DNA of 64,000 nucleotides from Prochilodus magdalenae (GCA_024036415.1 JAMWET010003062.1:248001-312000); one strand, 5' to 3'. Counted from the first letter of the stretch, positions 12,778 to 25,582 are shown. Numbers and translations: made by a program. Notes: generated from the letters alone by a model not told the origin.

Positions 12778-15700
12778 TCAGAGATCACTGAGGCTGAGCT
12801 CTGGAGGACTGTCCAAAACTCCTCCTACGTCACCGCCAATGTCATCATGGGTACTGTCAAGTCCACTTGCGGTGTCGCTCAGGTCACTCCCCGACAGGCT
12901 TAAGTGTGCATCTCGTCCACGGCTTCTTAGTTTTGGGGCTAAAAAGAAGAAACTGGTCAGTCAACTCAAAATACACTGACAGGTGCTGACATGTCAACCA
13001 AAAGCGTATGAACACTGGTTTGGTGCTTCAACAAGAAATTGATCTATTTAGTGCTGATGTTTCAGATGCGTTTGAATACCCAGAATCCAAAATAATTTGA
13101 TATAAAACTAGATCATATGCTTATCCAACAGTTTTTGCCATCAGTAGTTAGTACATTACAATGGATGATTAGTTCTGGATCAAAGAACACTAATCCGTGT
13201 CATGCCAAAAGCATTGGACAGAACTCAAGAGTGTCCAGTTCTACAGCTCTGCAGCCAAGTGCTGAGGAGCCTTATACCCCTCTACTGTTCATTAGACACT
13301 TTGTGTTGAGTATTGTGAATCACCACAGGAACACCACTGATTACTTGGGTGGTAGACCATTCTAATCATATCAAAGATCCCTAAATGTACTGATGGATAG
13401 AGAAATCTTTTGATCATGGTTATTTAGGAAACAATTCAGTACACCATGAGGTATCAAATTTTACTATGATTCAATGATTCTGGCATAATTTTAGATATTT
13501 TGAATACACAAATTCATTTTTGGATACACAAATGTGACTAAAGGAAATCAAGTTGACACAGTAGTTCAAAAAGACAATAAACCAATACATTTTGGTGGCT
13601 GGTACAGTTGAGGGGAAAAAAAGCCAGATACTTTCAATTTGGCCATTAAAATGAGCACATACTTTCCTGAATATGATTACAATCGATTCCAACGTTTCAA
13701 AATCAATAGTGGTTAAATCTCCCACTTCAGACTGCTTTACGCATGATCACATCTCAGCTGGACAGAGGTCTGTAGCTACTGCATTTCAGTAAAAACATTT
13801 CAGATAACATGCCTGAATTTTTACATAAGAAACACAAAGATGTTGGCTCAGTGCGTCCCCTGATTTTTGTCAGCATTCCTTATAGGATGTCATTGCAGGG
13901 CACCGTAGTGCAATAGTACAGTAGATATTTCTGGACAGCTCAATCATCTCCCAAATATAGCAGCTCAGGGGATGAACGAGCAGGAAATTATCTCTCCCTC
14001 TCTTCCTGCATTAAACACCCTCAGGTAATGGGTCTGCAGAACTGAACCACATTATTGCCAGAGGAAGCCAGGAAGAAGCAAGCTTCTTGGTTTGTGTGCA
14101 TTAACATGTATACAACAAAAACATAACACCAGTCACCAGTGAAAATATGCTCTCGAATAAATACACCTAGCCGTTTCATTTATGTTGTAATGTGCTATAA
14201 ACGCATTAGCTTGTGAGTGAACACATGAGCGTGTGTGTCTCGGGAGACATCTCTTGGCTCCATATTTGGAACAACCAGATGCTCTCATTGGAGACAAAAC
14301 ATGACTCCAACAGGAACTGTATCCAAGAAAGGCAAGGGCCTTGGCAATGTCAGTGCATGGTGCCATCAAGACGTGTACACTAAACTTCTTACTAATGTCA
14401 TTACCCATCACACTCCATGGTAAATCATAGCTTCCAGTATATTAATAGCACACCACTTTCCACAACAGCTCTTGTACTGTTATGACTAAGATAACCTTGT
14501 ATTTTTTTTTTTTTATCATTTCTGTTTTGTCATTTTTTGAGTCTTAGTCAAGGCCATAGGCTTTTCTGTGCCTGCTCAAGGTGAAAATTAACCAACACAG
14601 CTCCCAATGACACATTTACAGAAATCCTTATCAAAGCCTTTTTTTCTCCACTAAACAACTAAATTTACTGCTTCTAAAAGCCACATTATGTTGTCTGTTA
14701 TCTGAGACATTGATTTATGAATTGGGGCTAAGGTACATACAGGTTATTGTACAGCAAAACAACTGCACAAAGAAACAATTTTAGGGACTTTTTTATTTTT
14801 TATTTTTAGATTTACCACTGTTTTACCATTATCAATATTGCATATAAACAAGCAGAAAGCACAGGCGGGCACCCTGGTTGATTCTGTAAATAAAATGGCT
14901 TTATTTGTGATGTTGCCATTGGCACCCCAGGTTCTTATCAGCACCAGCTGGCGAGTTTTTCTACAGCATATCATTTTACATCAAAACACTCTGGATGACT
15001 TCGTCCAAATCAGCAGTTCACAGTACACAGAATTTAAATAAATAAATAAATACATAAATAAATATCTATTTAACAACGAAAACACCTTTAACGTATTGTG
15101 AACTACAGGATAAGAATTGAAACTGAAATGATATTCTGTAATTTTCTCCTCAAGCTAAAAATTGCAAAGACTTGGTGTGGGGGCAGGTTTTCACTTCAAA
15201 CAAGCTGGAACACAACTGACTCCACTCTGCTTTGTTGGAATGAAAAACTGCAGCCACACTGGCACTTTGTGGATAAGACTGTCGACCCCTGATTTTCCAT
15301 CTCAGTGCAGTTTGGGGAAGTGTGTGATGATTTAGGCATGCAGTTAGAACGACACTTGTATGACAGATGTATACATTAAGCTGCTTTAAAACACCTTTAA
15401 CGTATTGTGAACTGCCCCTTTAAACCAAAACTGAATCAAGTACAGTAACCAAACTATGCCCATAGTGCCGGCCCAACCTGTCTGTATGTATTCTATAGGT
15501 TGACAATGCCTTTATAAAGAATATCTCTCTAACCTCTTCCACCCTCTGTCACTTTCTCTGAACCACTTTTCCAGCCTAATGTTGCTAGACTATTTAGATT
15601 CTTACTATAATGGAAAGAACAACAGCAGCTACAGGATAAGAATAGGTTTACTTTTCTTTAAATCATCTGTCCTGCGTGCTTTAAATTCATATTTAAATTC

Positions 15701-17403
15701 ATATCTAAAATGTTACATTAGGAAAAACAAATTTTAACCCTATTGTGCATGCATTATTTACTACATGTGACAGGTGTGCACGTGTCTCTAACCTGATTCT
15801 CCGAGCCAGGATGTGTCCAGGTCATCTGAGCTAACCTCCCCAAGGCTGGGGGTGGGGCTAAACTCATCTTCCGAATCAGACAACACTCGTCTTAGGGGAC
15901 TTGTCTCCACAGCAACTGCTGATGCTGAAGGAGCTTGGGAAAGAAAGCAGAAGGTGAGGGAGGAGACAGTTAGCAAAGAAAGAGCTGGCATGTTTGTGCT
16001 GCTGTGGATGTTACTTGGTTTGTGCGGCACTTCTGCAGGTATGGGGAGTCTGTCTCTCAGAATCAGGCCTCTCACTTCATCCTTTAATTCAGACACTGTA
16101 AGTCTACCAGTGCGGCCAAACAAGAAGAAAGAAAAAGACAGAATTAAGTACACTCTAAATGTGTTCCATTATGTCTCTGTACGTTTGATTTTGTTTACAC
16201 TTTAGGCATTTAAAAGTACAGGAAAATGTATTTCTCTTGAGAGATAATGAACTGTAATATGTTTGACTAAAAGAGTGCAGCTATAGCATACACGTCATTC
16301 TTCAGCATTGCTTTGCTCCTGGTAATTCACCTGCAGAGCTTTATTGCAGCTCTAATCAGATTCACCTGATTATCACATTCAGATGCTTCTAAATGCTTGA
16401 TTAACTGAACGAACAGTGTTAATTCAGGGATAAGAGTGCTTTTAACAAACGAACGTGAAGCTGTTCCAATATAACACATTACAGCATAAGTACATCACTG
16501 TAAACTAGTGGAAACATTGATGAGTATGAACACATACCGGAGCTCTCGTACATCTTGCTGCGTGTGCTGGTACTGGGAGACGATTCTGGCCAGTTCAAAA
16601 CTGTGTGTACGGTAGGAATCTGTCAGGCTCTCCAATGACTGTACAGAGAGCAATCGTTGAAGATACAGCACACCACAGTGAATCAGATATGAAGCTTGAC
16701 ACCTCTTGGTCAAATGACATTTTGTTGAACACATCCTTCCTTTGTAATCTCAAACTTCCTTATTTCTTACACTGTATGATACACTTTGTAAAAAAAAGCT
16801 GCTGGTGTTCTCAAAACAATAGACTGGCCACCCCAGAGACAAGACCTCAGCATCACTGAACGGTTTTGGAATTACCTGAATCATAAGATGTTTTTCCAAA
16901 GACTGAACTTAAGGAGATAAATATAAAAGTGTAGATTTCTTTAAATATAAAAGCAAATCACTCAAAGAATGACAAGCATGGTCACATCAAACTCTTAAAA
17001 AAACTGAAATGATATTCTGTAATTTTCTCCTCAAGCTGAAAATTGCAAAGACTTGGTGTGGGGGCAGGTTTTCACTTCGAACAAGCTGGAACACAACTGA
17101 CTCCACTCTGCTTTGTTGGAATGAAAAACTGCAGCCACACTGGCACTTTGTGGATAAGACTGTGGACCCCCTGATTTTCCATCTCAGTGCAGTTTGGGGA
17201 AGTGTGTGATGATTTAGGCATGCAGTTAGAACGACACTTGTATGACAGATGTATACATTAAGCTGCTTTAAAATCGTGTACTGTGTTGTTAATGGTCCAG
17301 CGATAGAGTGAGACATTGGACACCTTGCAGCTGCGTTCATACTGCCTCCTTGTTTCTTTTGCCTCCGACTGCTGTTGGTACATATCCTCCTCTTGCCTCA
17401 CTA

Positions 17404-17478
<75 letters not shown>

Positions 17479-20400
17479 GTCGATCACCACATCCACTCAT
17501 CATCAGAAACATGAACTAGCATGTGCATATGTGGGTGTGCATGCAGTACACAGAAGGCTAAACCGAAGGTGCTGTTCTTAGCTTTTGTGCAGTATATTTG
17601 TGTGCTGTGTATGTTGGCTGAGTGTGCAGTTTCGGCCAGCTATGTGTTTTTTTTGGCTGTAGCTCAAGGGTCCTGACTAAAATATGGTGACAGCAATGCA
17701 GTAGGTGCTCTGTCACATTACACAAGCAGAATTACCACAGACAGTCTAAAAAATACTGCTGTCAAGACTGGTGAATAAGTATGGTCATAATCATCCTGGA
17801 CATACGGAGAAGATGAATTAATTGAAAATTATTGGATAAATTCCAAGTTACATGTTCATAAAGCGATGGTCAGCTGAAGTACATAATGGCCAAAGCTTTA
17901 CACTTTACCATAATGTAGTCCTTCAGCCAGCTACGTATATTTTCCCTGATTTGTTTCACACTACAGCTAAAAGGCTAACAAAAACCTGAAAGCTTACACT
18001 GAACCAAACTGACTTGACTATGTGGTTTCTAACACTTTATGCCAATGTTATTTCTAAATGCTCAAAAGGACAGAAAGCATTCATGATTTAAAGAGCAATT
18101 CCACAGAGTTATGCTTAAAGTCAGAATCGTTCACAGTGGTGATAACAGGAACCAGATCTGAATACCTCTAGGGGCTAACTCACAAGGTTGTGTGTGGACA
18201 TGTACTGTCTGAATTAGGAAACTGTTTTGGCAACAAAACAAGCAGTGAATTGGGCACAACTGATGATTTAGCTTCAAAGTTTGGAAACCAGTACCTGTGC
18301 TTGAATATATTATGTATGTATAATTTGCAAAGACAAGCCATAATGTGCTCTTTTATGTAATCTACATGAAACACATTCTAATTTATGCAAATCTTTTGAC
18401 AGTGAGTTGACAAAACAGTATCTAGCACCTCATGAGACAATGGTCGCACTCATAGGTGGAGTCTAGGGTCAAGCAGGACATGCAGTGCCCCGTGGGGTCT
18501 AAAGCATAAACAGCATTATAGTGTGATTATTTTATTGAAGCACTGGCTGCTTGGGTGAGAGGTTAGCAGTATGTGGGGGGGCTTCTTCTTCTTCTGCATT
18601 ATATAAGCTATGTTTTGTATTTTAGGTAGGTAGTAAAGTGTCTTTAAAAGTCCTAAATCTAATGTATTTTTTCAGCATTTGTTTCTATTGGTACTCATGC
18701 AACAAAAATAAGTGTTCCCACTTTAGTATGGGAATTGCTGTGTATTAGTATTATCATTGTCATTTTCTCTTTGTACTATTATTGCTGATATTATTAAGAT
18801 CACCTGACTTGATTTTCTTAATCACTGACTCTGACTCTTTAAAATTGTAAAAAACTCTTTAAAAAAAGTATATTGAGATCTGATCATTTTTTTAATTGAT
18901 CACTTAGTTGCAAATCAGGTATTTTTCAGACTGTAAAAACCTATCATGAGCTTGTTTGCAAAAAGGTTAAACCCTGGTTCCTGTCACCACTACTCTAGAG
19001 AAATTTAATGAATTCATTCTTCACATCTCACACCGCCAACTTTTGCAGAAATTTTAGTTTAATTTCCTACAACTCTGCGCTGTTTATAGTTGGTCTCATA
19101 ACTTCAACAGAAAACAAAAACAGGAATTTGACACTAAACCTGTCTAAGAAGAACATTCATGTTAGGGGTGTGCAAATGTGTACATTTGATTTTTCAACAA
19201 ACTGCTCTTACAGTCCTATGATCATTAGCACATGCAATGTGTGCTGCAAGTGAACTTACTCAGCTTGCTTTTGAGCAGGTCCACCTCTCTCCTGAGCTGT
19301 TCCACCTCCTCCCTGCGCAGTTTAGAGCTGAAACTGAAACCACAAAGTCCATTACAATCACCGAACAATAATGCCTTTCCATACACGAGCATCCTAACGG
19401 CACGACAGTCCAGAAAAATCTCTCATTACAGATTCTGCCTTTTAACAGGTGCCCATTTAAAGCCAGGAAGAGTCAGCATTTGAAGGACAGGTAACCTTTC
19501 ATCACACACCTGAATGGTAGCACGCCTAGCTGATGCCACTGACCTTTCCTCCTGGTTGCCTAGCGACGTGGCCCTGTCGATGTGGCCTCTGAGACTGCTT
19601 AATTCACGTCCCACCTCCCTCTTCCACTGCTCCAGTCGTTTGTCCGCCCCGGGGTCCTTATCTCCTTCTTTCTCTCTTTCCCTCTCTCGCTCCCTCTGCC
19701 TCTCTCGGGTCTCCAATCTCTCCTCAAGTCTCCTCACCTCCTCTGGAAGGAGGCATAGATTCAAGTTTCCTTTAATTATCTAAATTAAACACAGGCTGTA
19801 TTTTTACTATAAGGTCTCTTTAATAAAAGCAGTTTGAAGGTTGTGTAAAATAGTCATGCAGGCATGTTTTTAGCAATATTGCACAAAACATTCTTCATTA
19901 CTTTCATTTCTATTAAAACGCTCACCGAGTAGAATATTTCATACTCCTTTTTTTTTTTAGGAACACAGTGTGTCCACCGTGTTCCTAAAACTTTCATTCT
20001 TATCAAAAGACTTGCTTTCAGTTTTTCAAATAAATCTGCAGGGCTATGTTATCTATGGCTAAGTAGAAGTTGGTTACATTTTCTGATTCACGAGACCTTT
20101 AGTGATGGTAAGGTCTGGGTTCTGGTCGGGCCAGTTGCTTGTCCTGACAGCAGCAGCTTTTGTCCCACTATGATATACAAACCATATCGCTCACCCAGCT
20201 ATCATCCCAGCTTCAGCTCATCCTGAGCTCTGCTGCATATGTGCAGTCCACTGCCCACTGAAAACGAGTTATCCAACGGGATGCTAATCACCATCAACTA
20301 GGTGCTAAACCATTATAATATACAATAGACAAAAGAAATGACTGCAATTCAGGTTTTCAATCACCTGTCTCCTGGAGGTAGGGAGCAAGGGAGAGAGAGT

Positions 20401-20561
20401 GAGAAAGAGAGAGAGATACACTGACTCACCTTGTAATGTCTGTATTTGTCTTTGTTGAGCATTTCTTTCTCTCTCTAGTGTCAGCAAGTTCTGCGTTAGG
20501 AATTCAATAGTCTGCAGAACAACATAAATGACAACAATCTCAGTCAATTCGTTCAATATGG

Positions 20562-20604
<43 letters not shown>

Positions 20605-21755
20605 CAAACAAACAGAACCTGGCTATGGCTGTGGAGTTGGGCTTGTAAGCCTGCCAGATCTGCCCACTGAACAGCCCCACTGAGAGTGGAGGATGTCTGG
20701 GGGATAAGAGGAGGTGAAAGTAGGTCCAGACCCACAGCATGACTCTTCTCTCTCACAGGATACACATCTACAAAGGGGAAGGAAATCCCAATGGCGTCAA
20801 ATCAAAGGCTGTATTACGGTTCAAGCTTCTTCGTTGCCAAACAAGTTGTTACCATTTAGGTCCATCAGAGCTCTGTGCATAACGGATACGGGAAAAGATG
20901 GTGGACAGAGCATGAACAGTAAACAACAATGTGCAGGGAAACAGGTGGAACACATTAAACCAACCTTATGTAGAACATTACCACATAATATTATCCCAGA
21001 CGTCAAATTTTAAACTTGCTGTACATTAAACAGTATTAAAGCTAAATAAAGTAAAACTTTATTGAGTGCTCCTTTAACAGTCACATCAACAACACATCCA
21101 CACGGCATTACCTTCTCTTCCTCTGGAAAGCCTTCCATGTGAGGTAAGCCGCTCCTTAAAAGACAGAGCACCGCAACACTTATTTCCTTGAAACAAATCT
21201 GTTCATAATTCCAGCTGTTGAACTAATACTGCAGTTCAACAGAGATACATTAGTGCGCCATCTAGTGGTCAAAGACCATGGCCGGCAATACTGCAGGGGT
21301 GCACCAACAGAACCGCACAACACAATGAGGGTAGACAGTTCCAACTCACCCAACACATTAACTAAACTACAAAAAACACGATTAAACCAAACCAAGACAT
21401 ACAAAACATAATCTAGTAAACGTCAACACCTGAAACACTATATTAAAGCTTAGTAAAGTGTGCGAAAGGCCGCGCGGCATTCTGGGAGTCCTCACTATGC
21501 CCCAGCTGCTCTTCTCTCTTCTAATTGGTCCGGTGGCGGCGCATCAACACACACTGTATACAAACTACTCTAGTCATATTTTACCGACACAGCGGTAACA
21601 CACATCTGGCAGTGAATAGGATAAAACAACACTCCACCCAATCCATATATATCCAGCATATGATATATGAGCTTGATTATAATTCTTACCCGCATTTTAG
21701 CAACACTGCCATCAGCAGCCGATATCATGGAACTCAGCTGATTATCCCAGTTCAT
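12778..21755 (-). CDS. ccdc163: Coiled-coil protein, probably CCDC163 (11 coding exons, ~407 aa)
   Basis: Exons on -: 21755-21690, 21154-21112, 20767-20619, 20511-20430, 19742-19496, 19327-19260, 17400-17324, 16638-16538, 16103-16015, 15933-15793, 12938-12778. All junctions keep frame and the total is 1224 nt. The protein starts MNWDNQLSSMISAADG. A linker follows (VQWADLAGLQAQLHSHSQ), then long charged coiled coil: LTQNLLTLERERNAQQRQ, an Arg/Glu-rich tract, KLRREEVEQLRREVDLLKSK, and SLESLTDSYRTHSFELAR. The tail is acidic and Ser-rich (SDSEDEFSPTPS...) and ends PPELSLSDL. There is no membrane segment or catalytic motif. The name rests on the head-to-head position next to mmachc, as in mammals, so the structure is surer than the name. 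Two points are uncertain. The donor after 19496 (AAAG|gttacc) is weak and was chosen because a stronger-looking CAG|gtgtgt at 19510 breaks frame. The tenth exon could start at 15924 instead. Confidence 0.78.
15120..15391. repeat. Intronic 272-bp duplicate, copy 1
   Basis: Nearly identical to 17001-17273 (about four differences seen, including an A/G, an A/G and a small change near the GTCGAC/GTGGAC word). It lies in the last ccdc163 intron. It is bracketed by a 26-bp perfect direct repeat at 15079-15104 and 15388-15413; the second overlaps the end of the duplicate by four bases. Confidence 0.9.
17001..17273. repeat. Intronic 273-bp duplicate, copy 2
   Basis: Same sequence as 15120-15391, same orientation. 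It ends 50 bp from the ccdc163 exon at 17324-17400. This copy lacks the flanking direct repeat, which suggests it is the source or that the two were made by different events. Confidence 0.9.
17407..17471. repeat. (CA)n microsatellite at a splice acceptor
   Basis: About 32 CA units. On the minus strand this is (TG)n running straight into TTTGTAG, the acceptor of the ccdc163 exon that begins at 17400, so the repeat takes the place of the polypyrimidine tract. Confidence 0.97.
20562..20601. repeat. (CA)n microsatellite next to a splice donor
   Basis: About 20 CA units. On - it is (TG)n lying 17-56 nt downstream of the donor of the ccdc163 exon 20767-20619, in a 107-bp intron that it nearly half fills. 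Confidence 0.97.
21477..21489 (-). promoter_or_regulatory. Partial ZNF143-type word in ccdc163 first intron
   Basis: On - it reads GACTCCCAGAATGCC, matching the 3' half of the same consensus (TCCCAGAATGC) but not the ACTACA half. It is in the intron between the first two coding exons of ccdc163, in a small GC-rich patch with GGTGGCGGCGC nearby. Confidence 0.4.
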
Positions 21756-22654
21756 TCTGTTAACCTGCAACAGGAACCCGGTACTCTGTTTAGTTCATGC
21801 TGAGCGGTTAAACGTAATGCATCTAAAAATTCTGGAACTACACAACACTGCCATTAAAGACAAAGGCCCGGGTATATTCATCTGTTGATGATGGGATGAG
21901 ACAGACATTATAGCCTACACTAGCAAACTTAGTCGTTTCATGTCCCTTTCCTTTATGTGAGAGAGTTCGAGTAAGCTGTTACTGCAGACTCTGGACAGAT
22001 CCACATGTCCTGTGTTAAATGGCGGTTTCGACAAATGATTGTGGTTAAATATACAAAGCATCTGCTGATCTGAAATACGCTGCTCCAACACGACACTACA
22101 AGCGAGCGTTATTTACACCGTTGACCTGCTGTTATTACTGCTAGCCGGTTGGCTAGCTAATCTAGCTAGCTAGTTACCTAAACATCCTAACAGGCTCACG
22201 TACAAGAAACTGAAGTTTTTTTTCTTCATCGGAACATTTAAACAGCGATAGGTACGTCCTATTACAATGACCATATAATGCTAAAATTAGAGCGAGATTA
22301 AAAATGCTAATCACTATCTTACAGGCAGAGAGGCAACCCAGACTTACAACCCACCCCAGAGTCACTTTTTTAAAACCTGGAGCCTCTATGTAATACGTCA
22401 AGACGTTCGAGGGACGCAGCCTTGACTGAGGATTCTGGGAAATGTAGTTTAAACGGACCTAAGGTCGTTATTTATTTGTGCATGGTCGTTGTGTTATCCT
22501 TTTACGAAATACAAAATAACACAGAATAGCTATTTATTCGCGATGTATGTGATTCATAAGATATTTTCAGGGGGCTTGTATCGATGTGGAGCGTGTTATG
22601 TTGCTAGATATCGAACTTCATTACCCATACATCCGGAAATCTCTACGTTTCCAT
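21756..22654. promoter_or_regulatory. Bidirectional promoter region between ccdc163 and mmachc
   Basis: The start codons lie 899 bp apart on opposite strands. The interval is richer in CpG than its surroundings, particularly 22060-22500, and has no recognisable coding sequence. It includes a full ZNF143-type motif at 22431-22449. The mammalian genes share a promoter in the same arrangement. The 5' untranslated exons could not be placed. Confidence 0.75.
22431..22449 (-). promoter_or_regulatory. ZNF143/Staf-type binding site (SBS motif)
   Basis: On the minus strand the word is AACTACATTTCCCAGAATCC, very close to the known consensus ACTACAATTCCCAGAATGC. It lies about 205 bp upstream of the mmachc ATG. 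Human MMACHC expression is known to depend on HCFC1, ZNF143 and THAP11, so this site is a likely conserved control element. Confidence 0.8.
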
Positions 22655-24178
22655 ATGGCGACCCACAGGGACAGTGTGGAAAATGTTGTTCGGACTTTAA
22701 GGGAGTCTTTAAAGTCATTAGGCTTTGAAGTGCATCCTCTTAAGGTACAGTATTTACCCCAGAAAACAGTTCGATATTATTTTGAGGTTAAAGGATCAAT
22801 TATTCTTACTCATTTCTATGTAACTAGTGACTGTAGCAGGGCGCCTGGCTCAGGAAGTCTCCTTGAGAATCCAGGAAACCTGGTAGCTGCAGTGCACTGT
22901 AAATGTTAATATGTTAAGCTCAGAGAAATGCTTTTAAACCAGACCAGCAGAAGATGAGACTGCTGAACATCTGCACGTGGCTGGAAATATGCTATACAAA
23001 AGGCTTAAGAACACACTTAAAAAGATGGTTCTTCCAGAAGGGTTGCTGAGCAAAGAAAATGACTCCGTATAGAACCATGAATACTTAAAGAACCCTTTGC
23101 ATGATTAAAGGGTTCCCTGCATTGTGAAAGGTTTCTTTAGATTGATGGACAATGTGCTGTGTTCAGAACCTTTTTGGAAATAGCATCTGAAGGGTTTACC
23201 AATAGCACTTTAATGGCTTCTTGAAGTGTGCATGGCTCTATATAGAACCCTTGAAGAACCTTCTTTTTAAAAGCGTGTAGAACATCTATAAAGCAGCATT
23301 GTGTGTACACAGTTACGAAAAAATACCGTGAAGTCCTCATGGCAACTCTACTTGACATAATGTGTGCATGAATGTGTCTCTGTACAGATTGGATGGTACA
23401 ATGCAGTTGTTTCTCAGGCCCATCACCTCCAGTATTCTGCAGACACCCTGGCAGTGGTGGTGCTGAGCACCCCATCCATGTTTGAGAAGTTATTCCTTCC
23501 ATTCCTACAGAGATGTTCCTGGAAAGGCATCAGAGATCCTATAGACCAATGTGTAGCTCAAGCTGTTTCCACCTGTGTCTCCGAGGTACCTCAGACCTAC
23601 CCATTAGAGCAGGTTTTTATTTACAATGTGATTATATAGAAGCCACTTTTTAAGTTGTGATCTGTCAGTACTCTTTACTTGCAGTCATAGTCTCACAAGT
23701 ATTTTCTACAACAGTAGTGTCTTCTCTGTCCTTTCCTGCCCTCTCAGCATTTTCCTGACCAATCTCTGGACATCTTTCATGATTATGAGATGCTGCCCAG
23801 CAGAAAACCTAAATTTCTGGCTCAGACTGCAGCTCATGTAGCAGGAGCGGCACGCTACTACCAGCAGTCGGATGTCCAACATCCACCATGGGGGGACAAG
23901 GTAAAGGACTATTTCATAACATTGCTACTATAGGAACAAAACCTTGTATCTTAAAACGAATCACTTTCCCGGTGTAGGAAAAATTCTACATTTAATTTAA
24001 GTAAATGAAACTAGACCTTAAGCCCTCCCCAACTAATTTTGAAAATTTCTTTTGGTTTATTCATCAGAAAGTTTGCACACATCATTTACAACAATATATT
24101 TTATAGAATTACGAATGACCAAAGCACCTTTTTTGTTGATGTTATTTTTTTAACTGCAATCAGCTTCCAAAATATTAT

Positions 24179-24233
<55 letters not shown>

Positions 24234-25582
24234 ATATGTGTATGTGTGTGTGTGTTTACCATCTAATCTCTTAAGCTCTACGTAAACTCTCAGTCCATAG
24301 ATGTCGTCACAACCGCTTTTTTTTTACAGCATGTAATATAAGCTGTAATAGATGCATACCAGACTTTTTAGTATGTAAAGTGGTATTAGGGGCATAATAG
24401 TTGGCTCTCTGTGGCAGCATTAGTTTCCAACCTGCAGCCACTTTCAAAGCTCTTTTAAATGAATTGTTATAAGTTATTTTTATTTATATATGTTTGATTA
24501 AAATCTTATGATATCTTTTTGATGATATCATCAGCTTGTTGCATTTACAATTAGGCTTAACTCACCATCATATTACAGAATTTACATTACATTTAAAATG
24601 GCAGTTATTTGTATCAATACATGTGTGACTCCAGACAGTTTTGAATTGAGTTTCTGCTGTACAAGGTTATACAAGCTTTTTTGTTGTTGTTGTGAGTTTA
24701 TGTTCTGCATACTTTGAGCTCAATAGCCTTTACATTGTGTAATGCATTGTATGCTTCAAAACTGCTTGGAATAAAATTTATTTACATTACATTTTTGCCC
24801 TCTCGTGTGAAATTGCCATTTTGGAGATGCTTTTTTTTTTTTGGACATGTGGCCTGCAAAGACCATGTTTCAAGCCAGGTGTGAGAATCCATTACCAGCA
24901 GAGTTTTCTGATTTCCTTGATTCAACTTATGAGCCAAACCTGGCAAATATCTAGCAAGCTTCTTCAGGCTTGTTTGAGCAGGATAATCACCAAACTGCCT
25001 ACGATCTGGCTCTCCAGGACTTACAGTTTTAGATACTGTTTTCTAGCTGGTAAAAGTGTTGGGAGCCAGTGGATTTAAAATTTACACCACAGTCATATCG
25101 TCTTTAGTTTCTACGATTTTGGAAATTACTACCAATTTCACCTGAAACCTTCAATTTCAGGTTCTTAAAATGTGTTGTGGAACACTGAAAAACCAATAGC
25201 TTCATCAATTCTAAACTACTTATTTTTCCTATCGTCCTTACAGAAGATGTTTGGAGTGTGTATACACCCTCGGCTGGGAGGCTGGTTTGCTATCCGTGCT
25301 CTGCTGGTGTGGAAGGATGTTAAAGTGGGTGAAGAACTGCAACAAGTAGCCCCTGCTGATTGTGTTAGCTCGCAGGAAGCTAGGATAGAGCTGCTGGAGA
25401 GGTTTAACCTCTGCTGGCAGGATTGGACATACAGAGACATCATACCTACAGAGGATAGCTATTCTCCTCAGCAGCGAGAGTATTTTATTACTCCTCCAGC
25501 TCAGCGGGGGGCGCTTCTCAGACAGTGGGGCTTTGTACCAGAGATGGTCTCTGAGGCACAGCCTGCAATTAACAAACACTGA
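22655..25582 (+). CDS. mmachc: MMACHC, cobalamin trafficking/decyanating enzyme (4 exons, 259 aa)
   Basis: Exons 22655-22744, 23388-23585, 23748-23900 and 25244-25582, all phase 0, with donors aag|gtacag, gag|gtacct and aag|gtaaag and acceptors tacag|, ctcag| and tacag|. The family binds vitamin B12 in the cytosol and removes the upper axial ligand (cyano by reduction with flavin, alkyl by transfer to glutathione) before handing cobalamin to MMADHC. Family hallmarks are visible: VVLSTPSMFEK, DPIDQCVA, LAQTAAHVAGAARYYQQ (His126), GVCIHPRLGGWFAIR (Arg157), QDWTYRDI and ITPPAQR. The ATG at 22655 (MATHRDSVE) was preferred over in-frame ATGs at 22586 and 22598 because it matches the length of known N-termini. 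The protein is shorter than the 282-aa human form because it lacks the Pro/Ser-rich tail. It is convergent with mgst3 and divergent from ccdc163. Confidence 0.97.
23011..23279. mobile_element. Palindromic non-autonomous DNA transposon in mmachc intron 1
   Basis: The left end (cacttaaaaagatggttctt) and the reversed right end (acgctttttaaaaagaaggttctt-type) form terminal inverted repeats of about 30 bp with mismatches. Inside are repeated aGAACC...ggTTC words. This is a common fish MITE type with no coding capacity. Confidence 0.8.
24182..24255. repeat. (TA)n then (TG)n microsatellite
   Basis: About 25 TA units followed by TG units, in the third intron of mmachc. The rest of that intron (23901-25243) has no recognised feature. 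Confidence 0.95.

Noticed and set aside
17308..17581. Poly-(His-Thr) frames
   Set aside because: They are translations of the CA microsatellite.
22586..22654. Longer N-terminus for mmachc from the ATG at 22586
   Set aside because: The extra residues have no match to known MMACHC N-termini, and the ATG at 22655 gives the family length before the first intron.
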